NCBI RefSeq assembly: GCF_014084125.1
Contig: NZ_CP048405.1
Coordinates: 744,001-808,000 of the forward strand
Source of the DNA: Streptacidiphilus sp. PB12-B1b
GTDB taxonomy: Bacteria > Actinomycetota > Actinomycetes > Streptomycetales > Streptomycetaceae
Direction of reading: 5' to 3'
Length of the DNA: 64,000 nucleotides
Made by a program: the position numbers and the translations under genes. Of the stretch, positions 50,271 through 63,215 are shown piece by piece (the stretch's first letter is position 1; each line of letters starts with the position of its first letter). The notes beneath the pieces are model-generated. The model saw only the letters and a program-made list of their open reading frames with translations. It had not been told where the DNA came from and ran no database searches.

Positions 50271-51616
50271 TGGCTGCTACACACGGAACGGGCCAGGCCG
50301 AGGCGCCCGGCCGGGAGACCACCGAGGGCCGGGTCTACACGGTCACCGGCGGCGACTGGGACGAGGTGGTCACCGCCGCGGCCAAGGCCGACGACGAGCG
50401 GATCATCGTCAACATGGGCCCGCAGCACCCGTCCACGCACGGCGTGCTGCGGCTGATCCTGGAGATCGACGGCGAGACCGTCACCGAGGCCCGGTGCGGG
50501 ATCGGCTACCTGCACACCGGCATCGAGAAGAACATGGAGTTCCGGAACTGGACCCAGGGCACGACCTTCGTGACCCGCATGGACTACCTGACTCCGCTGT
50601 TCAACGAGACCGCCTACTGCCTCGCGGTCGAGCGGCTGCTCGGCATCACCGAGGACGTCCCCGAGCGGGCCAGCGTCATCCGGGTGCTGATGATGGAGCT
50701 CAACCGGATCTCCTCGCACCTGGTCTGCCTGGCCACCGGCGGCATGGAGATCGGCTCCACCACGCTGATGATCTACGGCTTCCGCGACCGCGAGATCATC
50801 CTCGACATCTTCGAACTGGTCACCGGCCTGCGGATGAACCACGCCTACGTCCGCCCCGGCGGCCTGGCGCAGGACCTCCCGCCGGGCGCGCTGGACCAGA
50901 TCCGCGAGGGCATCAAGACCCTGCGCTCGCGGATGCCCGAGTACGACAAGCTCGCCACCAACAACCCGGTCTTCAAGGCCCGCCTGGTCGACGTCGGCTA
51001 CCTGGACCTCGCCGGATGCATGGCGCTCGGCGCCACCGGCCCGATCCTGCGCTCCACCGGCCTGCCGCACGACCTGCGCAAGTCCCAGCCGTACTGCGGC
51101 TACGAGCAGTACGACTTCGAGGTGCCGGTCGCCGACAGCTGCGACTCCTACGGGCGCTTCCTGATCCGGCTGGCGGAGATGGAGCAGTCGCTGCGGATCG
51201 TCGAGCAGTGCCTGGACCGGCTGCGCGGCGGCTCCGGCCGGGTCATGGTCGCCGACAAGAAGATCGCCTGGCCCGCGCAGCTGTCGCTGGGCCCGGACGG
51301 CATGGGCAACTCGCTGGACCACATCAGGAAGATCATGGGCGAGTCGATGGAAGCCCTGATCCACCACTTCAAGCTGGTCACCGAAGGCTTCCGGGTCCCC
51401 CCCGGCCAGGCGTACGAGGCCGTGGAGTCGCCCAAGGGCGAGCTCGGCGTGCACGTCGTCAGCGACGGCGGCACCCGCCCCTACCGGGTGCACTTCCGCG
51501 ACCCCAGCTTCACCAACCTGCAGTCCATGGCGGCGATGTGCGAGGGCGGCCAGGTCGCGGACGTCATCGTCGCCGTGGCCGGGATCGACCCCGTGATGGG
51601 AGGCGTGGACCGGTGA
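50270..51616 (+). CDS. nuoD: NADH-quinone oxidoreductase subunit D
   Basis: 448 residues, the 49-kDa subunit related to [NiFe] hydrogenase large subunits. Key segments are [28 protein letters not shown] and [14 protein letters not shown], which line the quinone pocket with NuoB. The C-terminus ends [12 protein letters not shown] 50270 shares a base with the nuoC stop and GTGA couples it to nuoE. Confidence 0.98.
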   Translation: MAATHGTGQAEAPGRETTEGRVYTVTGGDWDEVVTAAAKADDERIIVNMGPQHPSTHGVLRLILEIDGETVTEARCGIGYLHTGIEKNMEFRNWTQGTTFVTRMDYLTPLFNETAYCLAVERLLGITEDVPERASVIRVLMMELNRISSHLVCLATGGMEIGSTTLMIYGFRDREIILDIFELVTGLRMNHAYVRPGGLAQDLPPGALDQIREGIKTLRSRMPEYDKLATNNPVFKARLVDVGYLDLAGCMALGATGPILRSTGLPHDLRKSQPYCGYEQYDFEVPVADSCDSYGRFLIRLAEMEQSLRIVEQCLDRLRGGSGRVMVADKKIAWPAQLSLGPDGMGNSLDHIRKIMGESMEALIHHFKLVTEGFRVPPGQAYEAVESPKGELGVHVVSDGGTRPYRVHFRDPSFTNLQSMAAMCEGGQVADVIVAVAGIDPVMGGVDR

Positions 51617-52596
51617 CCACCGAAGAGAGCACCGCCCCGACGATGCTGGGGCTGCCCGAACTGCCCGCGCCGGCGTACCCGGCAGCGGCCCGGGCCCGGC
51701 TGGACCAGGACGCCCAGGAGCTGATCGACCGCTACCCGCAGAGCCGCTCGGCGCTGCTGCCGCTGCTGCACCTGGTGCAGGCCGAGGAGGGCTACGTCAG
51801 CCGCACCGGCATCCGGTACTGCGCCGAGCAGTTGGGCCTGACCACGGCCGAGGTGACCGCCGTCGCCACCTTCTACACCATGTACCGGCGGCGCCCGGCC
51901 GGGGAGTACCACGTCGGCGTGTGCACCAACACGCTGTGCGCCGTCCTCGGCGGCGACCAGATCTTCGCCGAACTCCAGCAGCACCTCGGCATCGGCAACA
52001 ACGAGACCACCGAGGACGGCCGGGTCTCGCTGGAGCACATCGAGTGCAACGCCGCCTGCGACTACGCCCCGGTGGTCATGGTGAACTGGGAGTTCTTCGA
52101 CGACCAGACCCCGGAGAGCGCCAAGCAGCTGGTCGACGAGCTGCGCGCGGGCCGCGGCGAGCAGGTGCGCCCCACCCGTGGCGCGCGGCTGTGCAGCTTC
52201 AAGGACACCGCGCGCATCCTCGCCGGGTTCCCCGACGAGCGCCCCGGCGCGGTGGACGAGTCCGGCGCGGGCGGCGCGGCCACCCTGGCCGGGCTGCGGC
52301 TCGCGCGCGGCGAGACCCTGTCCGGCGCGGGCGGTGCCACCCGGGTGGTCGCCCCCCGGCACGAGAAGCCGCCGCGCGACGGGCAGCCCCCGGCGGACGC
52401 TCCCGCCGACGCCCCCGCCGACGCCTCCGCGCCCGGCCCGGCCCGCACCCCCAGCGCCCACGACGCCGAACCCCCGGCGGACACCTCCGCCTCCGACCCG
52501 GCCCACCCCGCCGGACCGGTCCCGGACGCCACCGGCCCCGACACTGCGGGCTCCGACGCCGCGGGCTCCGACGACCAGGAAGGGGCGGCCGAATGA
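51613..52596 (+). CDS. nuoE: NADH-quinone oxidoreductase subunit E
   Basis: 327 residues. The thioredoxin-like 24-kDa domain (about 35-190) has [2Fe-2S] N1a ligands in CTNTLC and CNAACD. Behind it is a tail of about 130 residues that is Pro, Ala and Asp-rich and low in complexity (repeated ADAPADA and [10 protein letters not shown]). The tail is not part of the standard subunit and is likely disordered. It starts at GTG 51613 and ends in an ATGA overlap with nuoF. Confidence 0.96.
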   Translation: MTTEESTAPTMLGLPELPAPAYPAAARARLDQDAQELIDRYPQSRSALLPLLHLVQAEEGYVSRTGIRYCAEQLGLTTAEVTAVATFYTMYRRRPAGEYHVGVCTNTLCAVLGGDQIFAELQQHLGIGNNETTEDGRVSLEHIECNAACDYAPVVMVNWEFFDDQTPESAKQLVDELRAGRGEQVRPTRGARLCSFKDTARILAGFPDERPGAVDESGAGGAATLAGLRLARGETLSGAGGATRVVAPRHEKPPRDGQPPADAPADAPADASAPGPARTPSAHDAEPPADTSASDPAHPAGPVPDATGPDTAGSDAAGSDDQEGAAE

Positions 52597-53969
52597 CCGC
52601 CGAGTCCCCGGAGAAGCTGCTCTCCCCGGTCCTGTCCGCCACTTGGGACGAGGACCGCCCCTGGACGCTGGAGACCTACCGCGCCCACGACGGCTACCAG
52701 GGCCTGCGCGCCGCCCTGGCGATGCCCCCGGACGACGTCATCGCCCTGGTCAAGGACGCCGGACTGCGCGGCCGCGGCGGCGCCGGCTTCCCCACCGGCA
52801 TGAAGTGGCAGTTCATCCCGCAGGGCGACGACAAGCCGCACTACCTGGTCGTCAACGCCGACGAGTCCGAGCCGGGCACCTGCAAGGACATCCCGCTGCT
52901 GTTCGCCAACCCGCACGCGCTGATCGAGGGCATGGTCATCGCCAGCTACGCGATCCGCTGCGCGCACGCCTTCATCTACCTGCGCGGCGAGACCGTGCCG
53001 GTGCTGCGGCGGCTGCACGCCGCCGTCGCCGAGGCGTACGCCGCCGGCTTCCTCGGCCAGGACGTCCTCGGCTCCGGCTTCGACCTGGACATCACCGTCC
53101 ACGCCGGAGCGGGCGCCTACATCTGCGGCGAGGAGACCGCGCTGCTGGACTCGCTGGAGGGCAGGCGCGGACAGCCCCGGCTGCGCCCGCCGTTCCCCGC
53201 CATCGCCGGCCTGTACGCCTGCCCGACCGTGGTCAACAACGTCGAGTCCATCGCCTCCGTGCCCAGCATCCTGCACCGCGGCAAGGACTGGTTCCGCTCC
53301 ATGGGCAGCGAGAAGTCCCCCGGCTTCACCCTGTACTCGCTGTCCGGGCACGTCACCAACCCCGGCCAGTACGAGGCCCCGCTCGGCGTCACGCTGCGCC
53401 AGCTGCTGGAGGTCAGCGGCGGCGTCCGGGCCGGCCACCGGCTCAAGTTCTGGACCCCGGGCGGCTCCTCCACCCCGATGTTCACCGACGAGCACCTGGA
53501 CGTGCCGCTCGACTACGAGGGCGTCGGCGCCGCCGGCTCCATGCTCGGCACCAAGGCCCTCCAGGTCTTCGACGAGACCACCTGCGTGGTCCGCGCGGTC
53601 ACCCGCTGGACCGAGTTCTACGCGCACGAGTCCTGCGGCAAGTGCACCCCCTGCCGCGAGGGCACCTACTGGCTGGTCCAGCTGCTGCGCCGGATCGAGG
53701 CCGGACAGGGCGTCCCCGGCGACCTGGAGAAGCTCAACGACATCGCCGACAACATCAACGGCAAGTCGTTCTGCGCCCTCGGCGACGGCGCCGCCAGCCC
53801 CATCTTCTCCTCGCTGCAGTACTTCCGCGAGGAGTACCAGGCCCACCTCGACCAGGGCCGCTGCCCGTTCGACCCGGCCGCCGCCACGGTCTGGGCGGAC
53901 GGCCGCCCCCGCGGCGGCTCAGCCGCCTCCACCCACCAGACCGCCCAGGAGAAGGAGGTGCACGCGTGA
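52593..53969 (+). CDS. nuoF: NADH-quinone oxidoreductase subunit F
   Basis: 458 residues. The FMN and NADH-binding region has [25 protein letters not shown] and [19 protein letters not shown]. The [4Fe-4S] cluster N3 ligands are [12 protein letters not shown] and [13 protein letters not shown] is oxidised here and electrons pass to NuoE and NuoG. ATG 52593 overlaps nuoE, and nuoG starts with GTGA. Confidence 0.98.
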   Translation: MTAESPEKLLSPVLSATWDEDRPWTLETYRAHDGYQGLRAALAMPPDDVIALVKDAGLRGRGGAGFPTGMKWQFIPQGDDKPHYLVVNADESEPGTCKDIPLLFANPHALIEGMVIASYAIRCAHAFIYLRGETVPVLRRLHAAVAEAYAAGFLGQDVLGSGFDLDITVHAGAGAYICGEETALLDSLEGRRGQPRLRPPFPAIAGLYACPTVVNNVESIASVPSILHRGKDWFRSMGSEKSPGFTLYSLSGHVTNPGQYEAPLGVTLRQLLEVSGGVRAGHRLKFWTPGGSSTPMFTDEHLDVPLDYEGVGAAGSMLGTKALQVFDETTCVVRAVTRWTEFYAHESCGKCTPCREGTYWLVQLLRRIEAGQGVPGDLEKLNDIADNINGKSFCALGDGAASPIFSSLQYFREEYQAHLDQGRCPFDPAAATVWADGRPRGGSAASTHQTAQEKEVHA

Positions 53970-56524
53970 CCGTCACCTCACAGGCTCCCGGCGCGGGTGC
54001 CGCCCCGCCGCCGCAGACCCCCGCCGCCGAGGACCTGCTCGCCGTCACCATCGACGGCGTCCAGGTGCAGGTTCCCAAGGGCACGCTGATCATCCGCGCA
54101 GCCGAGATGATCGGCGTGCAGATCCCGCGCTTCTGCGACCACCCGCTGCTGGACCCGGTCGGGGCCTGCCGCCAGTGCATCGTCGAGGTCGAGGGCCAGC
54201 GCAAGCCGGTCGCGTCGTGCACCATGACCGTCACCGACGGCATGGTCGTCCGCACCCAGGTCAGCTCGCCGGTGGCGGAGAAGGCGCAGCACGGCGTGAT
54301 GGAGCTGCTGCTGATCAACCACCCGCTGGACTGCCCGGTCTGCGACAAGGGCGGCGAGTGCCCGCTGCAGAACCAGGCGCTGTCGCACGGGCAGGCCGAG
54401 AGCCGCTTCGAGGGCGTCAAGCGCACCTACGAGAAGCCGCTGCCGATCTCCACCCAGGTGCTGCTGGACCGCGAGCGCTGCGTGCTGTGCGCCCGCTGCA
54501 CCCGCTTCAGCGAGCAGATCGCCGGCGACCCCTTCATCGAACTGCTGGAGCGCGGCGCGCTGGAGCAGGTCGGCATCGGGGAGGGCGACGAGTTTCGCTC
54601 CTACTTCTCCGGCAACACCATCCAGATCTGCCCGGTGGGCGCGCTGACCTCGGCCGCCTACCGGTTCCGCTCCCGCCCGTTCGACCTGGTCTCCTCGCCG
54701 GGCGTGTGCGAGCACTGCTCCTCGGGCTGCGCGGTGCGCACCGACCACCGGCGCGGCAAGGTGCTGCGCCGCCTGGCCGGGGACGACCCGGCGGTGAACG
54801 AGGAGTGGTCCTGCGACAAGGGCCGCTTCGGCTTCCGCTACGCCCAGGCCCCCGACCGGCTGACCACCCCGCTGGTCCGGGACGGCAGCGGCGCCCTGGT
54901 CCCGGCCTCCTGGCCCGAGGCGCTGGCCGCGGCCGCCGCCGGGCTGGCCGCCGCGCACGGCAAGGCAGCGGTGCTGGTCGGCGGCCGCTCCACGGTCGAG
55001 GACGCCTACGCCTACGCCAAGTTCGCACGGGTCGCGCTCGGCACCAACGACGTCGACTTCCGGGCCCGGGTGCACAGCGGCGAGGAGGCCGACTTCCTGG
55101 CCGCCGCCGTCGCCGGACGCGGCGTGGACCTGGACGGCACCGGCGTCAGCTACGCCCTGCTGGAGGCCGCCCCGGCCGCACTGCTGGTCGGCTTCGAGCC
55201 GGAGGAGGAGTCGCCGATCGTCTTCCTGCGGCTCCGCAAGGCCGCCCGGACCAAGGGCCTGAAGGTCTACGCGATCGCCACCCACCGCTCGCGCGGCCTG
55301 GGCAAGCTCGGCGGCGCGCTGCTCCCGGCCGCCCCCGGCACCGAGACCGAGTGGCTGGAGGCCCTGGCCGAGGGCGATCCGCTGGACGGCGACGCCGGGC
55401 GCGCCGCCGAGGAGCTGCGCCGCCCCGGCGCGGTGCTGCTGCTCGGCGAGCGGCTGGCGGGCACCCCGGGCGCGCTCAGCGCCGCGGTCCGGCTGGCCCG
55501 CGCCACCGGCGCCCGGCTGGCGTGGATCCCACGCCGGGCGGGCGAGCGCGGCGCGGTCGAGGCCGGGGCGCTGCCGGGCCTGCTGCCCGGCGGGCGCCCG
55601 GTGACCGACCCCACCGCCCGCGAGCAGACCGCCGCCGCCTGGAACATCGCGCAGATCCCGGCCCGCTTCGGCCGCGACACCGACGGCATCCTCACCGCCG
55701 CCGCCAACGGCGACCTGGAGGCGCTGGTGGTCGGCGGCGTGGACACCGCGGACCTGCCCGACCCGGCCGCCGCCGAGGCCGCCCTGGACCGGGTCGGCTT
55801 CCTGGTCAGCCTGGAGCTGAGGCCCAGCGCCGTCACCGAGCGGGCCGACGTGGTCTTCCCGGTGGCCGCCGTCGCCGAGAAGGCCGGGACCTTCCTCGAC
55901 TGGGAGGGGAGGGTCCGGCTGTTCGAGCCGGCCATCAAGGCCGACCAGATGAGCCGCCGCCACCTCGGCAGCGATCTGCGGGTGCTGCACATGCTCGCGG
56001 ACGCCCTCGACCGCCACCTCGGCCTGCCGGACCTCGCCGCCGCCCGCCGCGAGCTGGACGCCCTCGGCGGCTGGCGCGGCGAGCGCCCGGACGCCCCGAG
56101 CGAGCAGGCCCGCCCGCTGCCGCGCCCCGGCGCCGGCGAGGCCGTCCTCGGCGGCTGGCGGCAGCTGCTCGACCACGGCTCGCTGCAGCAGGGCGACCAG
56201 GCCCTGGCCGGGACCAGGCACCCGGCCGTGGCCCGGCTGTCGCCCGCGACCGCCGCCGAGGTCGGCATCGCCGACGGCGCGCCGCTGTCGGTCTCCGGGC
56301 CCGGCGGCAGCCTCACCCTGCCGCTGCAGATCACCCCGGACCTGCCCGACCGGGTGGTGTGGCTCCCGCTCAACTCCACGCCCGGCGGCGCGGCCCGCGC
56401 GCTGGGCCTGCTCCCCGGCCGGGTCGTCGGCCTGGCCCAGGCCGCCCTGCCCGAGGCCCCGGACGCGCCCGGCGCGGCCCCGGCCGCCGGGAACGCCGCC
56501 ACCACCCATGGAGGGGGTAACTGA
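53966..56524 (+). CDS. nuoG: NADH-quinone oxidoreductase subunit G
   Basis: 852 residues. In order: a ferredoxin-like [2Fe-2S] N1b region ([16 protein letters not shown]), the His-ligated N5 region ([14 protein letters not shown]), N4 (CVLCARC ... CPVG) and the extra N7 motif CEHCSSGC. The molybdopterin-type oxidoreductase fold follows, without cofactor function in complex I. GTG 53966 has AAGGAGG at ideal spacing. An Ala/Pro-rich tail precedes the stop, which overlaps the nuoH ATG. Confidence 0.97.
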   Translation: MTVTSQAPGAGAAPPPQTPAAEDLLAVTIDGVQVQVPKGTLIIRAAEMIGVQIPRFCDHPLLDPVGACRQCIVEVEGQRKPVASCTMTVTDGMVVRTQVSSPVAEKAQHGVMELLLINHPLDCPVCDKGGECPLQNQALSHGQAESRFEGVKRTYEKPLPISTQVLLDRERCVLCARCTRFSEQIAGDPFIELLERGALEQVGIGEGDEFRSYFSGNTIQICPVGALTSAAYRFRSRPFDLVSSPGVCEHCSSGCAVRTDHRRGKVLRRLAGDDPAVNEEWSCDKGRFGFRYAQAPDRLTTPLVRDGSGALVPASWPEALAAAAAGLAAAHGKAAVLVGGRSTVEDAYAYAKFARVALGTNDVDFRARVHSGEEADFLAAAVAGRGVDLDGTGVSYALLEAAPAALLVGFEPEEESPIVFLRLRKAARTKGLKVYAIATHRSRGLGKLGGALLPAAPGTETEWLEALAEGDPLDGDAGRAAEELRRPGAVLLLGERLAGTPGALSAAVRLARATGARLAWIPRRAGERGAVEAGALPGLLPGGRPVTDPTAREQTAAAWNIAQIPARFGRDTDGILTAAANGDLEALVVGGVDTADLPDPAAAEAALDRVGFLVSLELRPSAVTERADVVFPVAAVAEKAGTFLDWEGRVRLFEPAIKADQMSRRHLGSDLRVLHMLADALDRHLGLPDLAAARRELDALGGWRGERPDAPSEQARPLPRPGAGEAVLGGWRQLLDHGSLQQGDQALAGTRHPAVARLSPATAAEVGIADGAPLSVSGPGGSLTLPLQITPDLPDRVVWLPLNSTPGGAARALGLLPGRVVGLAQAALPEAPDAPGAAPAAGNAATTHGGGN

Positions 56525-57861
56525 TGGCCCCGCACGGAGTGCTCCTCGCCGCCACCGAGGACCTGTCGGTGTTCGGCACCGACCCCTGGTGGCTGGTCAT
56601 CGTCAAGGCGCTGTTCTGCTTTGTGTTCCTGCTGGTCACCGTGCTGGTGGCGATCGTCTGGGAGCGCAAGGTGGTCGCCTGGATGCAGCTGCGGATCGGC
56701 CCCAACCGGCACGGCCCCTGGGGCATGCTGCAGAGCCTGGCCGACGGCGTGAAGCTGGCCCTCAAGGAGGACCTGGTCGTCACCGCCTCCGACAAGGTGG
56801 TCTACGTCCTGGCCCCGGTCATCTGCGCCATCCCGGCGTTCATGGCCATCGCGGTCATCCCCTTCGGCCCGGCCGACCACCAGATCTCGATCTTCGGCAC
56901 CCGGACGACCATGCAGCTCACCGACTTCCCGGTGGCCATGATCTACATCCTGGCGGTCGCCTCGATCGGCATCTACGGCATCGTCCTGGCCGGTTGGGCG
57001 TCCGGCTCGACCTACCCGCTGCTCGGCGGCCTGCGGTCGGCCGCGCAGATGGTCTCCTACGAGATCGCCATGGGCCTGTCCTTCGCCGCGGTCTTCCTGG
57101 ACGCCGGGACGATGTCCACCTCCGGCATCGTCGCCGCCCAGCAGCACACCTGGTTCGCCTGCCTGCTGCCGGTCAGCTTCATCGTCTACATCGTCTCCAT
57201 GGTCGGCGAGACCAACCGGGCCCCGTTCGACCTGCCCGAGGCCGAGGGCGAGCTGGTCGGCGGCTTCAACACCGAGTACTCCTCGCTGAAGTTCGCCATG
57301 TTCATGCTTGCCGAGTACATCAACATGGTCACCGTCTCGGCCGTCGCCAGCACCCTGTTCCTCGGCGGCTGGCGCGCCCCCTGGCCGGTCACCGCGTTCT
57401 GGGCGGGCGCCAACCACGGCTGGTGGCCGCTGGTGTGGATCATCGTCAAGATCCAGCTGCTGCTGTTCTTCTTCATCTGGCTCCGCGGCACCCTGCCCCG
57501 GCTGCGCTACGACCAGTTCATGAAGCTGGGCTGGAAGATCCTGATCCCGGTCTCGCTGGTGTGGCTGGTGATGGTCGCCACCGTGCGCGCGCTGCGCAAC
57601 CGCGGCGTCGACTACACCAACGTCATCCTGGTCGTCCTCGGGGCGGTCCTGGTGGTGGTGCTGCTGTCGGTGCTGTGGGACATGGTGCGCAGCCGCAGGC
57701 AGCCGGAGCCGGAGGCCCCGGCCGCGTTCGACCCGCTCGCGGGCGGTTTCCCGGTGCCCCCGCTGCCGGGCCAGGAGCTGCCGCCCACCCCGCGCCGGCG
57801 CTCCCGGACCCCGCAGACCGTCAACGCAGCAGCACTGAAGGGAGGAGACGACGATGCCTGA
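56524..57861 (+). CDS. nuoH: NADH-quinone oxidoreductase subunit H
   Basis: 445 residues with about eight membrane helices. The quinone-channel segments are [21 protein letters not shown] and the acidic loop [19 protein letters not shown] charged C-terminal extension of about 60 residues (Pro/Arg-rich) ends GGDDDA. It links the quinone site to the proton-pumping arm. The 3' end overlaps nuoI by eight bases. Confidence 0.98.
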   Translation: MAPHGVLLAATEDLSVFGTDPWWLVIVKALFCFVFLLVTVLVAIVWERKVVAWMQLRIGPNRHGPWGMLQSLADGVKLALKEDLVVTASDKVVYVLAPVICAIPAFMAIAVIPFGPADHQISIFGTRTTMQLTDFPVAMIYILAVASIGIYGIVLAGWASGSTYPLLGGLRSAAQMVSYEIAMGLSFAAVFLDAGTMSTSGIVAAQQHTWFACLLPVSFIVYIVSMVGETNRAPFDLPEAEGELVGGFNTEYSSLKFAMFMLAEYINMVTVSAVASTLFLGGWRAPWPVTAFWAGANHGWWPLVWIIVKIQLLLFFFIWLRGTLPRLRYDQFMKLGWKILIPVSLVWLVMVATVRALRNRGVDYTNVILVVLGAVLVVVLLSVLWDMVRSRRQPEPEAPAAFDPLAGGFPVPPLPGQELPPTPRRRSRTPQTVNAAALKGGDDDA

Positions 57862-58474
57862 CATGTTGGGCCCCGCCGCCGGCTTCGGCGTGACCTTCTC
57901 GGCCATGTTCAAGAAGCGGCTCACCGAGCAGTACCCGGAGTACAAGAAGCCCACCGCGCCCCGGTTCCACGGCCGCCACCAGCTGAACCGGCACCCGGAC
58001 GGGCTGGAGAAGTGCATCGGCTGCGAGCTGTGCGCCTGGGCCTGCCCGGCCGACGCCATCTACGTGGAGGGCGCCGACAACACCGAGGAGGAGCGCTACT
58101 CCCCGGGCGAGCGCTACGGCCGCGTCTACCAGATCAACTACGCCCGCTGCATCCTCTGCGGCCTGTGCATCGAGGCGTGCCCCACCCGGGCGCTGACGAT
58201 GACCAACGAGTACGAACTGGCCGACAGCAGCCGCGAATCGCTGATCTACACCAAGGAGCAGCTGCTGGCCGGCCTGACCGAGGGCATGGTCGAGTCCCCG
58301 CACTCGATCTTCCCCGGCATGGACGAGGGCGACTACTACCGGGGCGCGGTCACCGAGGCCGCCCCCGGCACCGTCCGGCAGACCGCCGTCAGCAAGGGCG
58401 AGACGCCCGAGGGCGCCGAGGGCGCGGACGCCGCCGACGGTCCGGCCGAGCAGAACGGGGAGGTGCCGGTATGA
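57854..58474 (+). CDS. nuoI: NADH-quinone oxidoreductase subunit I
   Basis: 206 residues. Two ferredoxin-type [4Fe-4S] motifs, [12 protein letters not shown] and [12 protein letters not shown], bind N6a and N6b, which feed N2. ATG 57854 has AAGGGAGGAG upstream within the end of nuoH. The C-terminal 50 residues are acidic and Ala/Gly-rich. An ATGA overlap couples it to nuoJ. Confidence 0.98.
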   Translation: MPDMLGPAAGFGVTFSAMFKKRLTEQYPEYKKPTAPRFHGRHQLNRHPDGLEKCIGCELCAWACPADAIYVEGADNTEEERYSPGERYGRVYQINYARCILCGLCIEACPTRALTMTNEYELADSSRESLIYTKEQLLAGLTEGMVESPHSIFPGMDEGDYYRGAVTEAAPGTVRQTAVSKGETPEGAEGADAADGPAEQNGEVPV

Positions 58475-59358
58475 CCTACCTCGCCACCCCGCTGACCGGG
58501 GCCGCCTCCACCGGTGAGGCCGTGCAGTTCTGGGTGCTGGCCGTGGTGGCCGTCGCCGGGGCGCTGGGGATGGTGCTCTGCCGCAAGGCGGTGCACTCGG
58601 CCCTGTGCCTGGCGGCGACCATGCTGGCGCTGGCCGTCTGCTACATGGCCCAGGGCGCGGTGTTCCTGGGCGTCGTGCAGATCGTCGTCTACACCGGCGC
58701 GATCATGATGCTCTTCCTGTTCGTGGTGATGCTGGTCGGCGTCACCGCCGAGGACGCGGTCAAGGAGCCGCTCCGGGGCCAGCGCTGGGCCGCGGTCCTG
58801 GGCGGCCTGGGCTTCGGGGTGCTGCTGATCGCCGGTATCGCCAACGCCCACCTGCGCACCTTCAGCGGCCTGTCGTCGGCCAACTCCGGCGGCAACGTCC
58901 AGGGCCTGGCCCGGCTGATCTTCACCCAGTACGTCTGGGCGTTCGAGGTCACCGGCGCGCTGCTGATCACCGCCGCCATCGGCGCGATGGTGCTGACCCA
59001 CCGCGAGCACACCGAGGTCCGGCAGTCGCAGCGCGAGCTGGCCGAGCAGCGGGTCCGGCTCGGGCAGCAGATCACCCCGCTGCCCGCGCCCGGCGTGTAC
59101 GCCCGGCACAACGCCGTGGACATCCCCGGGCTGCTGCCCGACGGCACGGTCTCCGAGCTGTCGGTCAACCCGACGCTGCGGGCCCGCGGCCAGATGCGGG
59201 ACGTCAGCGGCGAGATGCTGCGGCGGATGGACGAGCTGGAGACCGGCACCGCCGACTGGCTCGACCGCAGGACGCCCGAACCGCGCCGCTCCGCCGAACT
59301 GGCGAAGCCCGCGCCGACACCGGCCGCACCCGAGCAGGCAGAGGAGTCGTCCGAATGA
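58471..59358 (+). CDS. nuoJ: NADH-quinone oxidoreductase subunit J
   Basis: 295 residues. Five membrane helices occupy the first 175 residues; the third contains [16 protein letters not shown], the conserved NuoJ helix. A cytoplasmic C-terminal domain of about 115 residues ([22 protein letters not shown] and later a Pro/Ala-rich end) is longer than in E. coli. ATGA overlaps connect it to nuoI and nuoK. Confidence 0.96.
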   Translation: MTYLATPLTGAASTGEAVQFWVLAVVAVAGALGMVLCRKAVHSALCLAATMLALAVCYMAQGAVFLGVVQIVVYTGAIMMLFLFVVMLVGVTAEDAVKEPLRGQRWAAVLGGLGFGVLLIAGIANAHLRTFSGLSSANSGGNVQGLARLIFTQYVWAFEVTGALLITAAIGAMVLTHREHTEVRQSQRELAEQRVRLGQQITPLPAPGVYARHNAVDIPGLLPDGTVSELSVNPTLRARGQMRDVSGEMLRRMDELETGTADWLDRRTPEPRRSAELAKPAPTPAAPEQAEESSE

Positions 59359-59654
59359 ACCCCGTCAACTACCTCTACCTGGCCGCGCTGCTGTTCACCA
59401 TCGGCGCCGTCGGCGTCCTGGTGCGGCGCAACGCCATCGTGCTGTTCATGTGCGTGGAGCTGATGCTCAACGCCTCCAACCTGGCCCTGGTCACCTTCTC
59501 CCGGCTGCACGGCAACCTGGACGGCCAGATCATCGCCTTCTTCACCATGGTGGTCGCCGCGGCCGAGGTCGTCGTCGGCCTGGCGATCATCGTGAGCGTC
59601 TTCCGCACCCGTCACTCGGCCTCGGTCGACGACACCAACCTCATGAAGCTGTAG
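59355..59654 (+). CDS. nuoK: NADH-quinone oxidoreductase subunit K
   Basis: 99 residues, three membrane helices. The conserved Glu in [14 protein letters not shown] and a second Glu in [13 protein letters not shown] belong to the proton channel E-shaped axis. ATG 59355 overlaps nuoJ (ATGA). nuoL follows after 19 bp. Confidence 0.98.
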   Translation: MNPVNYLYLAALLFTIGAVGVLVRRNAIVLFMCVELMLNASNLALVTFSRLHGNLDGQIIAFFTMVVAAAEVVVGLAIIVSVFRTRHSASVDDTNLMKL

Positions 59655-59673
59655 CGGCGGAGGCTGACTGACC

Positions 59674-61569
59674 GTGGACAATCTCATCCCCGTACTGGTC
59701 GCGGTGCCCCTGGCCGGAGCCGCCGTGCTCCTGCTGGGCGGACGCCGCCTGGACGCCTTCGGCCACTGGCTGGGCGTCCTCGCCTCCACCGCGTCGTTCG
59801 CCGTGGGGCTCGTGCTGTTCTTCCACATGCTCGGGCAGCCGGTGGCCGCCCGGGCGGAGCACACCACCCTGTTCACCTGGGTGCCGGTGGGCTCCTTCCG
59901 GGCGCCGGTGGGCTTCCAACTCGACCAGCTGTCGGTCGTGTTCGTGCTGCTGATCACCGGCGTCGGCTCGCTGATCCACCTGTACTCGGTGGGCTACATG
60001 GCGCACGACGAGCGTCGCCGCCGCTTCTTCGGCTACCTGAACCTCTTCCTGGCGGCCATGCTGCTGCTGGTCCTCGCCGACAACTACCTTCTGCTGTACG
60101 TGGGTTGGGAGGGCGTCGGGCTCGCCTCGTACCTGCTGATCGGCTTCTGGCAGCACAAGCCGAGCGCCGCCACCGCCGCCAAGAAGGCGTTCCTGGTGAA
60201 CCGGGTCGGCGACATGGGCCTGTCGATCGCCGTCATGCTGATGTTCAGCACCTTCGGCAGCTTCACCTTCGCGCAGGTCTTCCCGCACGCCGGGACGGCC
60301 TCCAAGGCCACGCTGACCGGCATCGGGCTGATGCTGCTGCTGGCCGCCTGCGGCAAGTCGGCGCAGGTGCCGCTGCAGTCCTGGCTGGGCGACGCCATGG
60401 AGGGCCCGACCCCGGTGTCGGCGCTGATCCACGCGGCGACCATGGTCACCGCCGGCGTCTACCTGATCACCCGCTCCAGCGCGATCTTCAACCTGGCGCC
60501 GACCGCGCAGCTGGCCACGGTGTGCGTGGGCGCGGTGACGCTGATCTTCGGTGCGGTCGTCGGTTGCGCCAAGGACGACATCAAGAAGGCGCTGGCCGGT
60601 TCGACCATGTCGCAGATCGGCTACATGGTGATGGCGGCCGGGCTCGGCCCGATCGGCTACGTCTTCGCCATCATGCACCTGGTCACCCACGGCTTCTTCA
60701 AGGCCGGGCTGTTCCTCGGCGCCGGCTCGGTCATGCACGGCATGAACGACGAGGTGGACATGCGCAAGTACGGCGGCCTGCGCAAGTACATGCCGCTGAC
60801 CTTCGTCACCTTCGGCCTGGGCTACCTGGCCATCATCGGCTTCCCGTTCCTGTCCGGCTACTTCTCCAAGGACAAGATCATCGAGGCGGCCTTCGCCAAG
60901 GGCGGCACCGAGGGCTGGATCCTCGGCACCGCCGCCCTGGTCGGCGCCGGCGTCACCGCGTTCTACATGACCCGGGTGATGCTGATGACCTTCTTCGGCG
61001 AGAAGCGCTGGGTGCCGGACGCCGAGGGCCACGAGCCGCACCCGCACGAGTCCCCGAAGATCATGGGCATCCCGATGGTGGTGCTGGCCTTCGGCTCGGT
61101 CTTCGCGGGCGGCCTGTTCGCCGTCAACAACTGCTTCGTGAACTGGCTGACCCCGGTCACCGGCCACGAGGAGGGCAACTCCCCGCTGGGCTCGCTCACC
61201 GTCTCGCTGATCACCCTGGTGATCATCGCCGCGGGCGCGGCCGTCGCCTGGATGATGTACGGCCGCAAGCCGGTCCCGGCCGTCCCGCCGCTGGGCTCGC
61301 TGCTCACCCGCGCCGCCCGCCGCGACCTGCTGCAGGACGACTTCAACCATGTCGTCCTGGTCGGCGGCGGCGAGCACCTCACCCGGTTCCTGGTCTACCT
61401 GGACGCCAAGGGCCTGGACGGCGTCGTCAACGGCGTCGCCGCGCTCGTCGGCGGGGTCTCCGGCCGGGCCCGCAAGCTGCAGAACGGCTACGTCCGCTCC
61501 TACGCCATGTCGATGTTCGGCGGCGCGCTGGTGCTGGTCGCCACGACTCTCCTGATGAGGTCGATGTGA
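59674..61569 (+). CDS. nuoL: NADH-quinone oxidoreductase subunit L
   Basis: 631 residues, a Mrp-antiporter-like proton-pumping subunit. The key Glu is in [17 protein letters not shown], and Lys/His residues are in [15 protein letters not shown] and [15 protein letters not shown]. The C-terminal part contains the long lateral-helix region. GTG 59674 has GGAGG about ten bases upstream. GTGA couples it to nuoM. Confidence 0.98.
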   Translation: MDNLIPVLVAVPLAGAAVLLLGGRRLDAFGHWLGVLASTASFAVGLVLFFHMLGQPVAARAEHTTLFTWVPVGSFRAPVGFQLDQLSVVFVLLITGVGSLIHLYSVGYMAHDERRRRFFGYLNLFLAAMLLLVLADNYLLLYVGWEGVGLASYLLIGFWQHKPSAATAAKKAFLVNRVGDMGLSIAVMLMFSTFGSFTFAQVFPHAGTASKATLTGIGLMLLLAACGKSAQVPLQSWLGDAMEGPTPVSALIHAATMVTAGVYLITRSSAIFNLAPTAQLATVCVGAVTLIFGAVVGCAKDDIKKALAGSTMSQIGYMVMAAGLGPIGYVFAIMHLVTHGFFKAGLFLGAGSVMHGMNDEVDMRKYGGLRKYMPLTFVTFGLGYLAIIGFPFLSGYFSKDKIIEAAFAKGGTEGWILGTAALVGAGVTAFYMTRVMLMTFFGEKRWVPDAEGHEPHPHESPKIMGIPMVVLAFGSVFAGGLFAVNNCFVNWLTPVTGHEEGNSPLGSLTVSLITLVIIAAGAAVAWMMYGRKPVPAVPPLGSLLTRAARRDLLQDDFNHVVLVGGGEHLTRFLVYLDAKGLDGVVNGVAALVGGVSGRARKLQNGYVRSYAMSMFGGALVLVATTLLMRSM

Positions 61570-63215
61570 GTTCCTTCCCGCTGCTGACCGTCACGGCCGC
61601 CCTCCCGGCCGCCGGCGCGATCCTCACCGCCGCCCTCCCGGCCGCCACCAGTGCCAGGAGGCGCGACCTCAACAAGGGCATCCCGCTGGCGCTGTCGCTG
61701 CTGACGCTGGCGCTGGCCGTCGTCATGGCGGTGCGCTTCAAGCCCGGGGGCGCGCACTACCAGTTCACCGAGTCGCACTCCTGGATCTCGACCTTCGGCA
61801 TCGGCTACACCCTGGGCGTGGACGGCATCGCCGTCGTCCTGATCCTGCTCACCGCCGCGCTGGTGCCGTTCGTGATGCTGGCCTCCTGGCACGACGCCGA
61901 CCCGGTGGCCAACGACTCCGGCACCTTCGAGCGCAGCCGCCGCACCCAGGGCTTCTTCGCCCTGATCCTGGCGGTGGAGGCGATGGTGGTGCTCTCCTTC
62001 GAGGCCACCGACGTCTTCCTGTTCTACGTCTTCTTCGAAGCCATGCTGATCCCGATGTACTTCCTGATCGGCGGCTACGGCGACCGCACCGAGGGCGAGG
62101 ACGCCCGCCAGCGCTCCTACGCCGCGGTCAAGTTCCTGCTGTACAACCTCCTCGGCGGGCTGGTCATGCTGGCCGCCGTCATCGGGCTGTACGTGATCAC
62201 CGCCCAGCAGGGCATCGGCGCGGGCGGCCACGGCACCTTCGACCTGAGCACCATCAGCCAGGCGCTGGCCTCGGGCCGGCTGCACTTCTCCCCGGTCGCG
62301 GAGAACGCCCTGTTCCTCGGCTTCATGTTCGCCTTCGCGGTCAAGGCCCCGTTGTGGCCGCTGCACACCTGGCTGCCCAACGCCATGGGCGAGGCGACGC
62401 CGGGGGTCGCGGTGCTGATCACGGCGGTGGTCGACAAGGTCGGCACCTACGCCATGCTGCGCTTCTGCCTGGAGCTGTTCCCGCAGGCGTCCAAGACCTT
62501 CGCCCCGGCGATCCTGGTCCTGGCACTGATCGGGATCGTCTACGGGGCGCTGCTGGCGGTCGGCCAGAAGGACATCAAGCGGCTGATCGCGTTCGCGTCC
62601 ATCTCCCACTTCGGCTTCATCATCATGGGCATCTTCGCCATGACCACCCAGAGCCAGTCCGGCGCGACGCTGTACATGGTCAACCACGGCGTCTCCACCG
62701 CGCTGCTGCTGCTGGTCGCCGGGTTCCTGATGTCCCGCCGGGGCAGCCGGCTCATCGGCGACTACGGCGGCGTGCAGAAGGTCGCACCGGTGCTGGCCGG
62801 GGCGTTCCTGGTGGGCGGCCTGGCGACGCTGTCACTGCCCGGCCTGGCGCCGTTCGTCAGCGAGTTCCTGGTGCTGGTCGGCACCTTCACCCGCTACCCG
62901 GTGATCGGGATCATCGCCACCGTCGGCATCGTGCTGGCCGCGCTGTACGTGCTGGTGCTCTACCAGCGCACCATGACCGGCCCGGTGAAGGCCGCGGTGC
63001 AGGGCATGCGCGATCTCCACCTGCGCGAACTGGTGGTGGTCACCCCGCTGATCGCGCTGCTGCTGGTGCTCGGCGTCTACCCGAAGCCGATCACCGACAT
63101 CATCGACCCGGCCGTCGGCCACACCCTCTCCAGCGTCCAGCGGACCGACCCCGCGCCCCCGCACCCGGTCGCCGTCACCGCCGCGACCCAGACCACGACC
63201 GGAGGTGGCCAGTGA
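61566..63215 (+). CDS. nuoM: NADH-quinone oxidoreductase subunit M
   Basis: 549 residues, the second antiporter-like subunit. The channel Glu is in [17 protein letters not shown], with [15 protein letters not shown] and [13 protein letters not shown] as conserved helices. It starts at GTG 61566 within the nuoL stop and overlaps nuoN (GTGA). Confidence 0.98.
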   Translation: MSSFPLLTVTAALPAAGAILTAALPAATSARRRDLNKGIPLALSLLTLALAVVMAVRFKPGGAHYQFTESHSWISTFGIGYTLGVDGIAVVLILLTAALVPFVMLASWHDADPVANDSGTFERSRRTQGFFALILAVEAMVVLSFEATDVFLFYVFFEAMLIPMYFLIGGYGDRTEGEDARQRSYAAVKFLLYNLLGGLVMLAAVIGLYVITAQQGIGAGGHGTFDLSTISQALASGRLHFSPVAENALFLGFMFAFAVKAPLWPLHTWLPNAMGEATPGVAVLITAVVDKVGTYAMLRFCLELFPQASKTFAPAILVLALIGIVYGALLAVGQKDIKRLIAFASISHFGFIIMGIFAMTTQSQSGATLYMVNHGVSTALLLLVAGFLMSRRGSRLIGDYGGVQKVAPVLAGAFLVGGLATLSLPGLAPFVSEFLVLVGTFTRYPVIGIIATVGIVLAALYVLVLYQRTMTGPVKAAVQGMRDLHLRELVVVTPLIALLLVLGVYPKPITDIIDPAVGHTLSSVQRTDPAPPHPVAVTAATQTTTGGGQ

